Part shown: positions 21,800-34,117 of the stretch, one piece after another
Numbering within the stretch: position 1 is the stretch's first letter
How the letters are laid out: every line of letters begins with the position of its first letter
Source: Tamarix chinensis
Taxonomy: Eukaryota; Streptophyta; Magnoliopsida; Caryophyllales; Tamaricaceae
Assembly: GCA_030549775.1 (NCBI GenBank)
Contig: CM060173.1
Coordinates: forward strand, 3,811,501-3,875,500
Direction of reading: 5' to 3'
Length of the DNA: 64,000 nucleotides
Position numbers and translations under genes: made by a program
Notes under the pieces: model-generated
Told to the model about the DNA's origin: nothing
Databases searched by the model: none
What the model saw: the letters and a program-made list of their open reading frames with translations, nothing else

Positions 21800-24700
21800 A
21801 AACTAGTTATCCAGCAGGCCCAAAGTGCGGATGGCGGCATGAATCCATCATATAGCATTGTGCAAAAAGCACATGTTTACGTGTAGTGGCATACTTGCAT
21901 GTCATCAAGATCTCTTCGAAAGTGTTAGGCTATCTTCTTCTCGGTGTCTCAATATGCCTTTTAACTATCGGTGTCTCCGAAAACTCATACCTTACTACTG
22001 GGGCCATGGTGGGTCTTCTTTGATATGCCCATGGCATTTATTAGATGGTTTTACCTTATCTTCTTTTCAATCTGAGCCACTCTCAGTCTCTCACCTTTCC
22101 TTCCATAACATGATTCTGAATTTTATTATTTTCTTCTCGTATGTACTCAAATTAATGCGAAAATATGGATATCAATAAGAAACTTAGTGCCTATTGAATA
22201 AAATTAATTAAGTATGGCCTTGATATGTACGTACACACACATTGAATGCAACCCTATATACCAACTCCTGAAAATTCCCAATAGATGCAGCCATTTTAGT
22301 ACGTATTCTCAAATGTCGTTTGCACTCAAACAACTACTAAAGGCGGGATTAATCTATCTAGTATGCTATGCGTATAGAATGCTGACTTTGTCAATATACG
22401 TGTTTTGTTTCTTAAAACCCGACGTGGGCGAAGCCCAGGTTATACACTCGACCCAACGATTTTTAATCCCCGTGGATGGACCTGCTGCAGGCCATCCCCA
22501 CGTCAACGTAATAGATAGATAGATACATCCGTCCGAATTGTTTCTGACAAAACACATGGCATAATTTAATAACACAGGTTGTCATTTCCCAAAATGGATG
22601 AGGTTCGTCGCTTGTTGCAGCATGCCCACTAGCTAGCTAAATGTGAGCCCGCCGAAAACCCAATCAAACCCATAAGATGATGAATATCTAGCAGCTTAAC
22701 GACGCAGGCCGGGCCAAAGAAATAAAGCAAACGTGGGGTTATCTAGAACCATCCAACCAGCAATCGACGAGTTATTGCTAACAAATGGGCGGACACGTGA
22801 AAGCCCTACTCAGCGCATTATTACAACGTTAACTTGTACGTAACACTTCATGTATACACATAGTATGTATGTATGTATGTATGTATGTATGTATGTATAC
22901 ACACACACACACACATTCTTGCAGGGGACGGGGGACTCTGGCACGATGCAGCTTGATCCATCATTTGTAAGTTTGGGCATCGTACGTACCAAGATGCATG
23001 TGATCGCAAATTTCCCTGTGACATATATACGAACTAGTTGGCGTGTGTGTGTGTGTGTGTATCGAGGGATACGGGGTTTTTTTTTTTATTTCCACAAAAG
23101 TCACAGAGCAATTAATAATTTTATACATTTTTTTGAAAGCCAGTTAATAAATTTATAGGCGAGACAATTTATTAGCGTTATGTCATATTTTCCCAAATTT
23201 ATGAATAAAAAATTATTTAAAATAATAGATAGATAGAGACGGGAGTTGTAGAGAGCATGCATATCCTAGCTCCTCTCGTCCACTAACGGTAGGTAGGTAC
23301 TTATCTTTTCTCCTCTGGTGATGGTTCAACAATTGACCGGTGTGAAACCGTGTCGGGCCCGTCTAGCTTAGTCATGAGAGAACTGAGAAATTCCATTAGT
23401 ATCATGTGCAAGTTGAATTAAAACAGGTTAATCAAATTGACTTTCCAATACGAGTTGGGTGTAAATTAAACCATAGATGAATATTTTATGAATTAGTGCC
23501 ACCAAGTCACATGGAAATGTATTTTGACGTGCCAAATATCTTAAATAGGATAGCAGATCAATATGCTTTGATTGGCTACCAGCTGTAGCCTGTAACACGA
23601 GTCGTACGTCAACCTTTTTCCCTAATTAAGGAATATCCGCGGTGATCATACCAACTCCCCTTATTTTGTCAAAGGTTACTAAAAGTAAATTAAAATATAT
23701 AAACTTTGCTTCCATGATAAAATCATCTATTGATCTTAGATAATGGTCATCCATCAATGAGGTGAGACCTCAATGATTCGTAGTAAAATTTATTATTCAA
23801 TTAATGTTATTTTTACTAGTGACCGCGAAGCTTACGTCCAAAGGTAAGAAAACGAGAGATAAAAATGAGATTTGAAACTCGTACGGATGCGTGAGAGAAA
23901 ACCATAAAGTTTCTATTGTTTTTGTCTTCGGCATAAGTTTGATCAATTTAAATATTTAAAGTTATTTATCATTGGATTTTAATAATTTTTTGGACACAAG
24001 ATTTTTAAGATACTAATGTTAATTCTGAACGCTGAATGTCTGATTTTGTGTTCTTAAGATTAGGTTTTTATTGGTATTTTAGTAAATATTTTGTTCAATT
24101 CAATTTCGGTTTTACCTTCGATCGGATGGTCTATTGTGCTCAACTCTAGTTGAAAATTGGTAAAGTTGTTGTTAACATCTTATTACTGAATATCGTAGAA
24201 TGGCTCATTGTTTTATGGCATATAGATTGACATTTGAATGTGTTTACAACAGATATGTTTTATGATTGTAATTGTTGTCTAGTTGCATAAATTTCTATTA
24301 TCAAGTGTAGTATTCGGTTGGTACTTAAATATTAGACTTTGTAACTAAAGTTTCGTAAATAGATCGAAGTATCCTATGGTTGTTTCTATTTCGTAGTTGA
24401 ATAATTTTTTTATGTGAATCACATATTGTAAATTTATTATTATTATTATTATTGGTATATTGTTAAGCCATTTTCTATTCCCCCCCCCTCACTCAATCCT
24501 TCCGCTGCTGCTTCTAAATTGAAGTCAGAATACTATTTACAAACGAGATTTCTAACTAATTGGTAATTGTCAGAGTAGCCTATGTTTAGTCGAAAAGGTT
24601 TCCGTCTCTAACCGTAACTTTTCAAACATATATACCAATATTAATATTAGTAGATTTACATGCTACGCGAAGTAAAACAACATTTTGCGAACCAGCAGCT

Positions 24701-25545
24701 AGTAGCAGGCAGCAGCTCTTCCAAATTAACAAGAGTTCATAAAGTAATCAACTATCATCCATGTTCTCGGCCAGTACGGGACGCCATAACATAACATTAT
24801 ATACGTCGGTATATGAATTGGTCATTTCTCTTATATCCTATCTTCTTTTTATTTTTGGAAGAGAAGTATTAGCGACACTGATCATTAAATAAACTGCTAT
24901 GTCTATTGCGTAAATTTCTGACAAAGATCCGGCCGTGAGGAAAATTTTAAAGAGGACATGAGTTACCTAGCTATGCGCGCGGCAAGTCAAGAAGACGGGC
25001 CGAACTCCAAGGAAAAAGAAAAATTGATACACAAACTACCAACTACTAAAGATATATATGGTAATGTTGGTGGGATCCTCTTAATTTTAGGTATAGTTAG
25101 GCAGGAAAAAGACAAATCGATCTTTTGTTGCCTATCCCACTAATTGCAACCTAATCACCAGTACACGAAAGTCCGAGGGAATTTTTTTTTAATATATAAT
25201 AGCCGAGCAGTACTAAATATCTTCAGCCCTTTGAGATCAAATTATTGAATCCATGCAGTATGAGATTATGATATTTACGATTTCTTCTCAGTGAAGTATA
25301 AATTATTGACCATATAACTGTTTCGCCTACCTAGCGAAGTGGTAGAAACAATAATTTAACTGAGATATTATATATATATGTGAAGTGATTTTCAGATTCA
25401 TGGACCTGAGTTGAACGAAGACAAAACCTTTATCACATGACAATGTGACTCCAGTTTTGGACAGCGTGGTCTTTCTAGAGATGTGCATGCATCCTTGACT
25501 AAAACCAGCTATATCTGTTTCCTTCTCCCTTTCTTTTTATATTAA
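21800..25545. other. Intergenic, microsatellites, no gene recognised
   Basis: Holds a compound repeat (ATGT)n(AC)n at about 22861-22914, a (GT)n at 23043-23060, a GATA run near 22510, an (ATT) run near 24437 and a C homopolymer near 24481. Open frames of about 100 codons at 21858-22178 and 22214-22522 show no domain. There is no tRNA-like fold. It may contain regulatory sequence but I can support none. Confidence 0.4.
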
Positions 25546-25773
25546 TTGCTCTTTTGGTATGGTCCGTATGAAATAATTGAGGCAAAAAGGTTATCTTTAT
25601 ATTTTATGTATATAGTATGTTTAAAATTATAAAAAAAATATTTATTTATTTTAAAGCTTAATTTAATTAAAAATGAGTGTTCAATTAAAAATATTTTTAT
25701 TATAAATATTTGATATAAAAAGTATAAAATAAAATAAAATTGTATCCCTGTTATTTTCATACCAGAAAATCCC
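25546..25773. mobile_element. Degenerate Tourist-like fold-back MITE
   Basis: The left arm has CTCTTTTGGTATGG and the right arm in reverse complement has GGGATTTTCTGGTATGAA. The core is AT-rich and largely self-complementary, with AAATATTT-type arms like the intact copy at 48198-48437. TAA occurs next to both ends (25543-25545 and 25774-25776), in keeping with a PIF/Harbinger target duplication, though two extra bases separate the left TAA from the arm. Confidence 0.5.
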
Positions 25774-26040
25774 TAAGAGTAAAGATAGACATGCTCATGA
25801 CGAAGAAAAATTAAATAAATAATTTACAAGTAATAGCTTTCATATATTTTTTTTAGCTCATATATATATATATATATGATAAGTTTAAAAGTCAAATAAA
25901 TAAATAAACAACTGATTTAATTAGTGATTTACTAGTCAAATCACTACTTTATTTTAATTTATTAAAAAATAAAGAACATTATAAAAAATAATCTTCAATT
26001 GATTACTCTCTATATAATATATAATTTTTTTATGTATTAA

Positions 26041-27276
26041 GAAGTTAGAATAAAACCATGCACCACCACTCGCCTCCCCATGTTGGTGGGCCGACCACCC
26101 AAGGTCACCCGAACCTTCCTCAACATCATTGCCAGCCATCATCGACAACCAGATCCTATTTTTCCTTCTTCTTTCTCTCGCCCATCACGTTTTTAAGAAA
26201 CACAAGGTCTCAAGTACAACCATGCAACACTAAAATTTTCTATCGCATACCAGTGTAACTCAACACAGCCTGCCCGTGCACCCTCACACACCTGTGCGGA
26301 ATCCAAGCACACGCCCGTTCACACCTGTTCAACTTGCAATCTATTTTCCCAATGATCGAGCACAGTCGTGCCTCTTCGCACTACCTGGTTGTGCACCATC
26401 CTACCTCATGGTCTAGATGTGCACCAACTGCAGCATAGCCATGCAGCCACCCATTTTCAACTATGCATCCCTATTTTTACCTCCAATCCTTGTCCAAATA
26501 CCACTAAATTTTTACCATAGCTCCACCACAAATTCTACTACACATCCACATGTCTTAAGATTCCATTTGACTATGGTTATTTTTATTTTTACCCACTTTA
26601 CCTTAATTTCTCCCTCAATTATACTCTTAGAGGCAAACTGTGGATTTTGTCATTTTAGTAGGCGGTATTTCGGTAATCTCAAAGAAGAAAGTCTAGGATT
26701 TACTTGTTTAGAGTCTAGTGTCCTAGTTGGTAAGGATACTAATCGATTTTTAGGGTTTTGTGGTATTTACTTGCATGGTTATGTGTGTTTGTCTTGATAT
26801 TGTTTCTTTATGATTTAATATATGTTGGTTGTGATATTTTGTGATGATATAGATATTATATTTGAAAGAAATTCAGAATGGGTAAGAGGTATCATTATGA
26901 TTTTACTGTGATAATGACATGTTTGTGGGAATACATCTTGTGGCATGAAATATAGGCTAAATAAACTATGATAAATGGACATAAGCATAGTTTATGAGGT
27001 ATGATAATTATTGGTGGATTTGAAAAACAATGTGTGCGGAAGGTACAAGAATTTATAAAATAAGGGCTATTGTTGTTCTCAAGGGTATTTTGGTCATGTG
27101 TTAGGTGGATTAAAATATGATAATGATATCATGAGAAATTTTTCAAAGTATTATTGTTGTTTGGGGATCTTCAATGAAATAATGGTTAATTAGGGCATAG
27201 TATCTTATGACGATAATGTTATCATTCAATGTGTAAAATCTATAGGTTATTCGAATTATGGATATGTTACTAATGA
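26041..27276 (+). mobile_element. Fragment of the LTR-like family
   Basis: A C-rich stretch (26041-26560) is followed by an AT-rich part. At 27078-27097 it reads CTCAAGGGTATTTTGGTCAT, identical over 20 bases to 61175-61194 in the 53787-62901 element, and both continue towards a TTGACCTTA. No clear start or end with TG..CA was found, and the LINE adjoins its right side. I read it as a truncated relative of the large LTR-like elements. Confidence 0.5.
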
Positions 27277-30200
27277 TTGACCTTATAGTTCTCTGAAGGA
27301 TTCATGGAAGAACAGGATATGGAGGAGTGGGTCAATTGAGTGGAGAGATTCAGTCGCGGTTGGTAGAAGCGGAGGACTAATCCTAGGTTGGGATACTCAG
27401 TTCTTTACGGCTAGTAGATCTAAGAGCGGGAGGAGTTGGATTATGGTGGAAGGAAGGTTGGGGCCTAAAAGGATGAATTGTGGGATAATTCTTGTTTATG
27501 GCTCCTCTGATCCAGGAGATAGGAGAGATCTATGGGATGAGCTGAGGGAGGAGGGACAGCTATGCAACAGCCCGCTGATTGTTATGGGTGACTTTAATGA
27601 GGTAAGAAGCCAAGGCGAAAGAAAGGGAGGGTGGGTGGACCATCACACTGTTCGCTTGTTTAATGACTAGATCGATAGGATGAGCCTTATAGAGATGAAG
27701 CCTACTAATATGAAGTTCTCTTGGCACCGAGCAAACTCGGCTAGTCTATTGGATAGATTCCTAATCAGTCCCGCTTGGATGACTTTGGTTTCAGGCCTTC
27801 AGTGTACCGGGTTGGGCCGATCACTCTCTGACCACAATCCGATTAGGCTAGCTAATAACTCAACAAGTGATGGGCCGAGATCGTTCCGTACGTGGGATAT
27901 GTGGCTTACACACCCCCAATTTAGAGGATTCGTAATGGAGTGATGGTCGAAGCTAGAAGGGAGGACATGTCAGAGCAGGTTTAAGGAGATGAAAGGCTTA
28001 CTTAGAAAGTGGAACAAAGAGGTCTTCGGAGACCTGGAGTCTAGAATCAGTCGTCTCGAAGAGGAGGTGAAGAAGGTCGACGGGTTAGAGTCGGGTCAAC
28101 CGAGTAGTGAAGAAAGTCTAGCAAGAAAAGCAGCATTGCAGTCACAACTGTGGAAGTGGCATAAACGAAAGGAAGCGTATTGGATGCAAGTGGCTAGGGT
28201 TAGAGGGTTCAAAGAAGGGGACAGGAATACAATATACTTCCACACGAATTCTGCGGTGAGAAAGAAGAAAGCGACCATTAGTAGGTTAGTGGAGAAGGAT
28301 AAGGTGATCTTAGAACCGATGGAGATCAAGAAGGTCATTACAGGGTATTTCAAAGAGATGTATAGAGAAGCGGATCTACCGGAAGTGAGGATCTCTACGG
28401 ATGGGTTTAACAGGCTAACCAGGGAGGAAGGAGTAGAGTTGGAAGAGATGCCTAGTAGGGAGGACGTCCGAAGAGCAGTGTGGTCTTGCGACCCTTCGAA
28501 AGCGCTGGGGTATGATGGGTACCATATGGGGTTTGTCAGAAAGATGTGGGGGATTATTGGGGAGGAGTTCACTACTACAGTGATGGAGTTTTTCCACTCA
28601 AGCATTCTTCCAGTGGCTCTGAATACAACGTTGATAACTTTGATTCCAAAAGTGGACGATGCGGAGGAAGTTAGTCAGTTTCGGCCTATGAGTCTGGTGG
28701 GATGCATCTACAAGGTAATAGCAAAAATCCTTACCTTTAGGCTTAAACAGGTGGTGGATAGACTGGTCAGTGATTCACAGTCAGCTTTCATAAGAGGCAG
28801 GAGTATAGCAGATGGTGCCTTGATTGCCAACGAAGTCGTACAGTGGACAAAGGGGCAGCGCAGGTCAAGGGGACTGATGATCAAGCTGGATTTTCAGAAG
28901 GCATATGACAGCGTGAAGTGGGATTTTATCGACAAAACAATGGAGATTATGGGTTTCGATATCAAATTCAGAGGATGGGTTAAGGAGTGTATCTCTACAG
29001 CAAGAGTATCGGTCCTTGTGAATGGGACCCCTTCAGCTCCGTTCCGGATGGGTAGGGGACTGAGACAAGGTGACCCCATTTCACCTTTCCTTTTTGTCTT
29101 GGCAGTGGAGGTGTTCAACCAGCTCATTAAGAGAGGAGTGGATCAAGGCCTTCTAAAAGGGATCAGGGTGGGAAAGGATAACGTGGAGGTGACTCACCTT
29201 CAATTTGCGGATGACACAATGATTTTCTGTGGAGCCTCAATCGATAACATCAGAATTGGAAGTGGCTGATAGATTGTTTCTATCTTCTATCAGGTCTTCA
29301 AGTCAACTTCAGCAAAACAATTCTTATAGGGTTGGGAGTGGACGCCAATCTTCAGAAGGAAGCGGCAAAGGTCATGGAGTGCAAAGTTGGATCCCTCCCT
29401 CTAAGCTACCTTGGCCTACCTTTAGGGGCTACTACAGGAAAGCTGGAGGTTTGGAAACCTGTGATTGAGAAGATAAAGCAGAAGCTAGCGGGGTGGAAAG
29501 CGAGAGTCTTGTCAAGAGCAGGACGGTTAGTACTAATCAAAAGTGTGTTGAATAGTCTTCTGATGTATTACATGAGCTTGTTTAAGTTACCAGTGGGGGT
29601 TGCTAAGGAAATAATTAGAATTCAGAGAAGTTTTTTTTGGAGTGGTAAAGGGGACAGAAAGGGATTACCATTAGTCAAATGAAGTCTGATCCAGAGGCCT
29701 AAGTCACTAGGAGGGCTGGGTGTGGGCGATCTAATCTTAAGAAACAATGCTCTTCTCTTTAAATGGTGGTGGAGGTTCTACTATGTGGAAGGAGCGTCAT
29801 GGAAGAGAATTATCTCCTCTATCCACTCGGGGGATAATTCAGGGACGTTTGAGATTACTACCTCAAGAAGAAGGTGGTCTCCATGGGTTGATATAGTAGG
29901 AGCAGGGAAAGATAGCCCTGCACTGAGATCGGGAATTAAGATCATTTTCGGGGATGGACAAAGAGTCAGGTTTTGGCACGATGACTGGATAAGGGTAGGC
30001 CTTTTGAGGGATCTTTTCCCTAGACTATTCATGGTTTCAGAGCAGAAGGAGAAGAAGGTCGCAGAGATGGGGAAGTGGGAAGGATTGAGATGGGTATGGA
30101 ACCTCCGATGGAGAAGACGGTTGTTCGAATGGGAGGAAAATCAAGTGAAGCATTTGCAAGAATTGATCAACCAGCAATATTTGAGGAAGGACGAGCGCGA

Positions 30201-30863
30201 TTCTGTAGGATGGGAGTATGAAGCTAACAGGATGTTCTCTGTAAGCTCATACTGTCGGACCTTTTACCAGCTCTCCGTTGGAAATGATGGGATATCTGAA
30301 GCGGTGAACATTATGTGGAGTAGCATAGCACCTCCGAGATTTAAACTCATTGCATGGTTTGCGGTTCAACAGAAGCTCAACATGAAAGAAAGACTGGCTA
30401 GAATGAGGATCATCGACACGAGAGATGTTATGTGCCCTTTGTGCAACACTGAGCAAGAGACGGTCAACCACTTGTTCTTACATTGCCCTGTGACCGGGAA
30501 AACATGGTATGAGATATGTGAGTGGATAGGGTATTACTGGGCGACACCAAAGTCTGTGGATGAAAACGCAGTAGCATGGTTGGGAGCCTCCGGCAGAGGT
30601 CTGAGAGGTGAGATTTGGCGAGCAGCTTTCTTTGCTATCATGGGCACTATTTGGGAGCTCAGAAACAAGAAAGTCTTCGACAATGTAGAAGTCTGTAACC
30701 GATGGATGCTCATGCTAATAAGGATGAGAGTTGGGTTCTGGATTAAGAATGGTAGGAGAGAGTTTCCCTATAGGTCGGAGGAAGTGGTTCACAGCTAGGA
30801 GTTTTATCTTGTCTTGTACTCTTATGTTGACGTTTTGTGCAACATCAATTATCAAAAAAAAAA
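27277..30863 (+). mobile_element. 5'-truncated L1-type LINE
   Basis: Carries most of ORF2 and ends with a 3' UTR and an A-tail of ten (30854-30863), as expected for target-primed insertion. ORF1 and the start of the endonuclease are missing. A short direct repeat TAATGA occurs just before the element (27271-27276) and directly after the A-tail (30864-30869), a candidate but very short duplication. It probably landed in the LTR-like fragment ending near 27276. It is far better preserved than the dead LINE at 10-13 kb. Confidence 0.85.
27290..30798 (+). pseudogene. LINE ORF2: endonuclease, reverse transcriptase and zf-RVT, with three stops and one frameshift
   Basis: One frame runs from 27290 to about 29255 and a second from 29257 to the TAG at 30796. 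Damage is limited to in-frame stops at 27668, 27941 and 29680 and a single shift at about 29250-29257. Order of parts: C-terminal part of the AP-type endonuclease (GRSGGLILGWD near the start, VMGDFNEVRS at about 27580, SDHNPI at 27828); linker; reverse transcriptase from about 28450 (DPSKALGYDGYHMGF, QFRPMSLVGCIYKV, MIKLDFQKAYDSVKWDF, LRQGDPISPFLFVLAVE, LQFADDTMIF); SYLGLPLGA and the SRAGRLVLIKSVLN segment; then zf-RVT with MCPLCNTEQETVNHLFLHC at about 30430. Key catalytic Asp residues (FADD) are intact. Confidence 0.9.
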
Positions 30864-32492
30864 TAATGAGGAAATATTCTCAATTCATTAGTTTTTCGTG
30901 AGAGTTTCATCTCACAAGCTTAGAATATTAGCATCTCCCTTATAACATAATTGACTACATATAGCTAGAATAAGTAATCACTGATAAGTTTACAAAAGGA
31001 GAATCTACGGCTTCTTCTTTTTTCCTCCGGCCACTCCAAACATCTCTGATATCTTGACAAACTGAGGTGAAAGTGTCATAAAATTCAAGTAATATTGTCG
31101 TAAAACTATACATAGATAGATGGGTAATTAATTAAAAGTATTATAGGAGATAAATAAAAAAACCAAATATTGAAATAAACTTAAAATGGTAGAATAAAAA
31201 TGACGGATGGCGTAGTTGTTATTAAGTACACTCCCTTTACTTAACCAAACCTCACGAATTTTATTTTATCCAAGTTCTTTTTTGTTATATATAAAGCAAA
31301 AAGAAAATCACAGTTTTTATGTCGCGTTGCTGTGTCTACGAAGCAGCAGGGAGCTTCCCCAGCACCGTCGACGTTCCCATCGTGCTGTCTTAATTAAATT
31401 AAACAAGCAACCGTAAGGATTAGGTTGCGCCGAGAAAAGGACCGCACGGCTGCATCCAAAATGGCAGGTCCATGGGACATCATCATGAACCGTGACCATC
31501 TCCTCCTCCTTGCTACGGCTATATCATATATGTAAACGTAATGCGATGGCGTAATAATTGAGACTAGAGCCTATACGTAGACAGCTCTTGGGATCAGGTG
31601 CCACTTGGACTCGGATGACTGCTTATCGCCATTTCCAGACAACCAGACGCTGGCCCTTCCGCTGCACAAGGCTGACACATCATTTTGGCCCCCTCTGTTG
31701 CCTTGCGACACGTTGCGTACAAGAATTATTGAGCGACTTTAACTTGCGACACGAATTATCAATAGTGTGAAGACATAATTAATTACGTCGAATTAATGTG
31801 TAGAACGATTACAAGTGACTCTTAAACATTTAACGTACGCTATAATCTAAACATTTTAGAACACATCCAGGTCGAGCTGATATTTTATTTGGTTTCTAAG
31901 AGGCCTTAGCCACGGTCATAAAGTTATGGCTATAAATCATCCACTTGCACGTCAAATGTTGGTGAAGTGAAGTTAGTAAGGTGTGAATTTTATTTTATTC
32001 TTTCTATGTGGAAGACTTGCAGAAGTTGGGAGGCTCGTGGATCTCCCGACGGACCAGTTTTGGTTGTGTGAACTGTGAAGTAGCAGACTCTAGAATCCAT
32101 TCCCATCTCGTGTACCTCCAAATATCTCCTTCTCTTGTGTTTCAGGGATCCCCTGCACAAATGTGCGATAAAAAAAAAATTTGGAAACAAAGTTATTAAA
32201 ATCAAAATTCTATCTAAAATTATTTTAGAGATTTAAAATTAAATCGTAAGATCCTATAAAAACTGTAAAAATATAATACTTGTATAGTAGGGACTTATAA
32301 GTAACATAAATTGTTAGAGCTATCTTATATAGTAGGGACTAGATTAAGTCAGTAATATCATAAATAATTTTATCAAATAGAATGTGAGAATTATATAATA
32401 AGATTATAGGTAGAAAAAATATACAACTCATGTGATCGAAATATACAATAATATTAGCTTTAAGAAAAATATACAACGAATGGAGAAAGCAG

Positions 32493-32523
<31 letters not shown>
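32493..32523. repeat. (AAT)n microsatellite
   Basis: About ten uninterrupted AAT triplets. Confidence 0.85.
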
Positions 32524-32526
<3 letters not shown>

Positions 32527-34080
32527 AGACAACAATGAGATAACGCTATTTTTTATCATTTAAGAGAATAATATCCAAAAAAATTATATTGGCTTTTAAA
32601 ATTTTGATGAATCAAGACAGAAAAGGGAGGAGAAAAAAAGATTTTTTTTACTACAAGCACACACATTAAGTTACTATATAAACCATGAGCGCGACATAAA
32701 CTAAAACTTATTTATATTATGAAGCTAGTATGATCGATCATTAAAAGAAATACTAAGTTTAAATTGAATAGAACTTAATAATTAATAATATTATAAACTT
32801 AAATATATTTATTTTACTATTTATATGAAAATTATATTTATTTGTCGGCATTAATTTTATAATAACAATCAAATTCGTTATTTTAACAGCAAGTAAGTCG
32901 TATTTTCGTTGCATCAACTCATTTTCAAGATATGTATGTAAAATAATACAAGGCCGAAAATAAGAAGATTAAAAATAAAACATAGTTGGAATATGATTGC
33001 AATTATGGGATGGTATTTGAAATATATTAAAAAATAAATTAACATAAAATATAGTTATTATATATATTCACAAGATTATAAAATATTTTAGTATTTTTAG
33101 ACCGTAGGATCGCACCGTCAGATTAAAATTTTAATAACTAACCATCAACGTACGGTGGAAAGGTTCCACCCTCGGGTCTTAGCTCAAGGCCCGACCCAAG
33201 TGTCTGGTTTGAACAGTCGAACCGTGCTCGGGATGTTATACATGAAAATCATGCATGCTGGTGCTGGCCCACGTGAGACTTCTGCGAGATTTAGGGTTCG
33301 AGCTTGATATTTGGTAAGGAGGGGAAGGAGGGAATAGTCAGCTACTAAAGTTTAGTCCAAGGTTTTTTTTTTTTGAGATACATTTGATCGCAATAACTTA
33401 GCGAAGATGAAATGAAAGGACTGTTATATATCCGCGTTGAAAGTTTGTTGTCCTAAACTATCTTTATTGGATCTCAGATGTTGTACCGAATAGTGTATGG
33501 CTCCAACATTGTTATTTTATGTATCGTGGTACATAAAAAAATTAAAAATTAAAAATTTAAAAATTTAAAAAAAAAAATGGAGAGATCGGTATCGTGGTAC
33601 ATGCTGCTGCTCTCGATATGTTCATGTAGATTTGATTTTTTTTATCCCCCATGTCTTCGAATAAAGGGCGGTCATGATATGATCATGTGGCGGAATGAAT
33701 GGGATATGCCACCGATTTCCGGCTATTATTTTATGGATTACATCTCCGCTTCTTGTGTATCCCACATTCGAACCATAAAATAAAATAGAGTACAAGGATG
33801 CAATCTGATGTTGAGGGACATGGATAATTAATATTTTATTCTAAATATACATTTGATAATGAACTGCAAGACTCGATCGTATCATATGATATAGCTTATA
33901 AATATTGAGTAACTTCGTGTTACTTGAGTAGAGTCGTTCGTCTCATTTAATCTGACCTAAACGAAAATTTACAGTGAGTTGATCGTATCTTATGGCTTAA
34001 TTATAGTGAATTATCATTTTTAAATTTTTATTTTTTAGTATTAATATCATAATTAATATATTTTTCTACTGATATAATTA

Positions 34081-34082
34081 TT

Positions 34083-34115
<33 letters not shown>

Positions 34116-34117
34116 GT
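34081..34117. repeat. (ATC)n microsatellite
   Basis: A run of ATC triplets, followed by a GTC interruption and then ATT triplets. Confidence 0.85.

Noticed and set aside
21858..22522. Two frames of just over 100 codons as a small gene
   Set aside because: No domain, no convincing splice sites and no coding-like composition; length is within chance for this window.
28096..28605. A 169-codon - strand frame
   Set aside because: Antisense shadow of the LINE reverse transcriptase, which is clearly coding on +.
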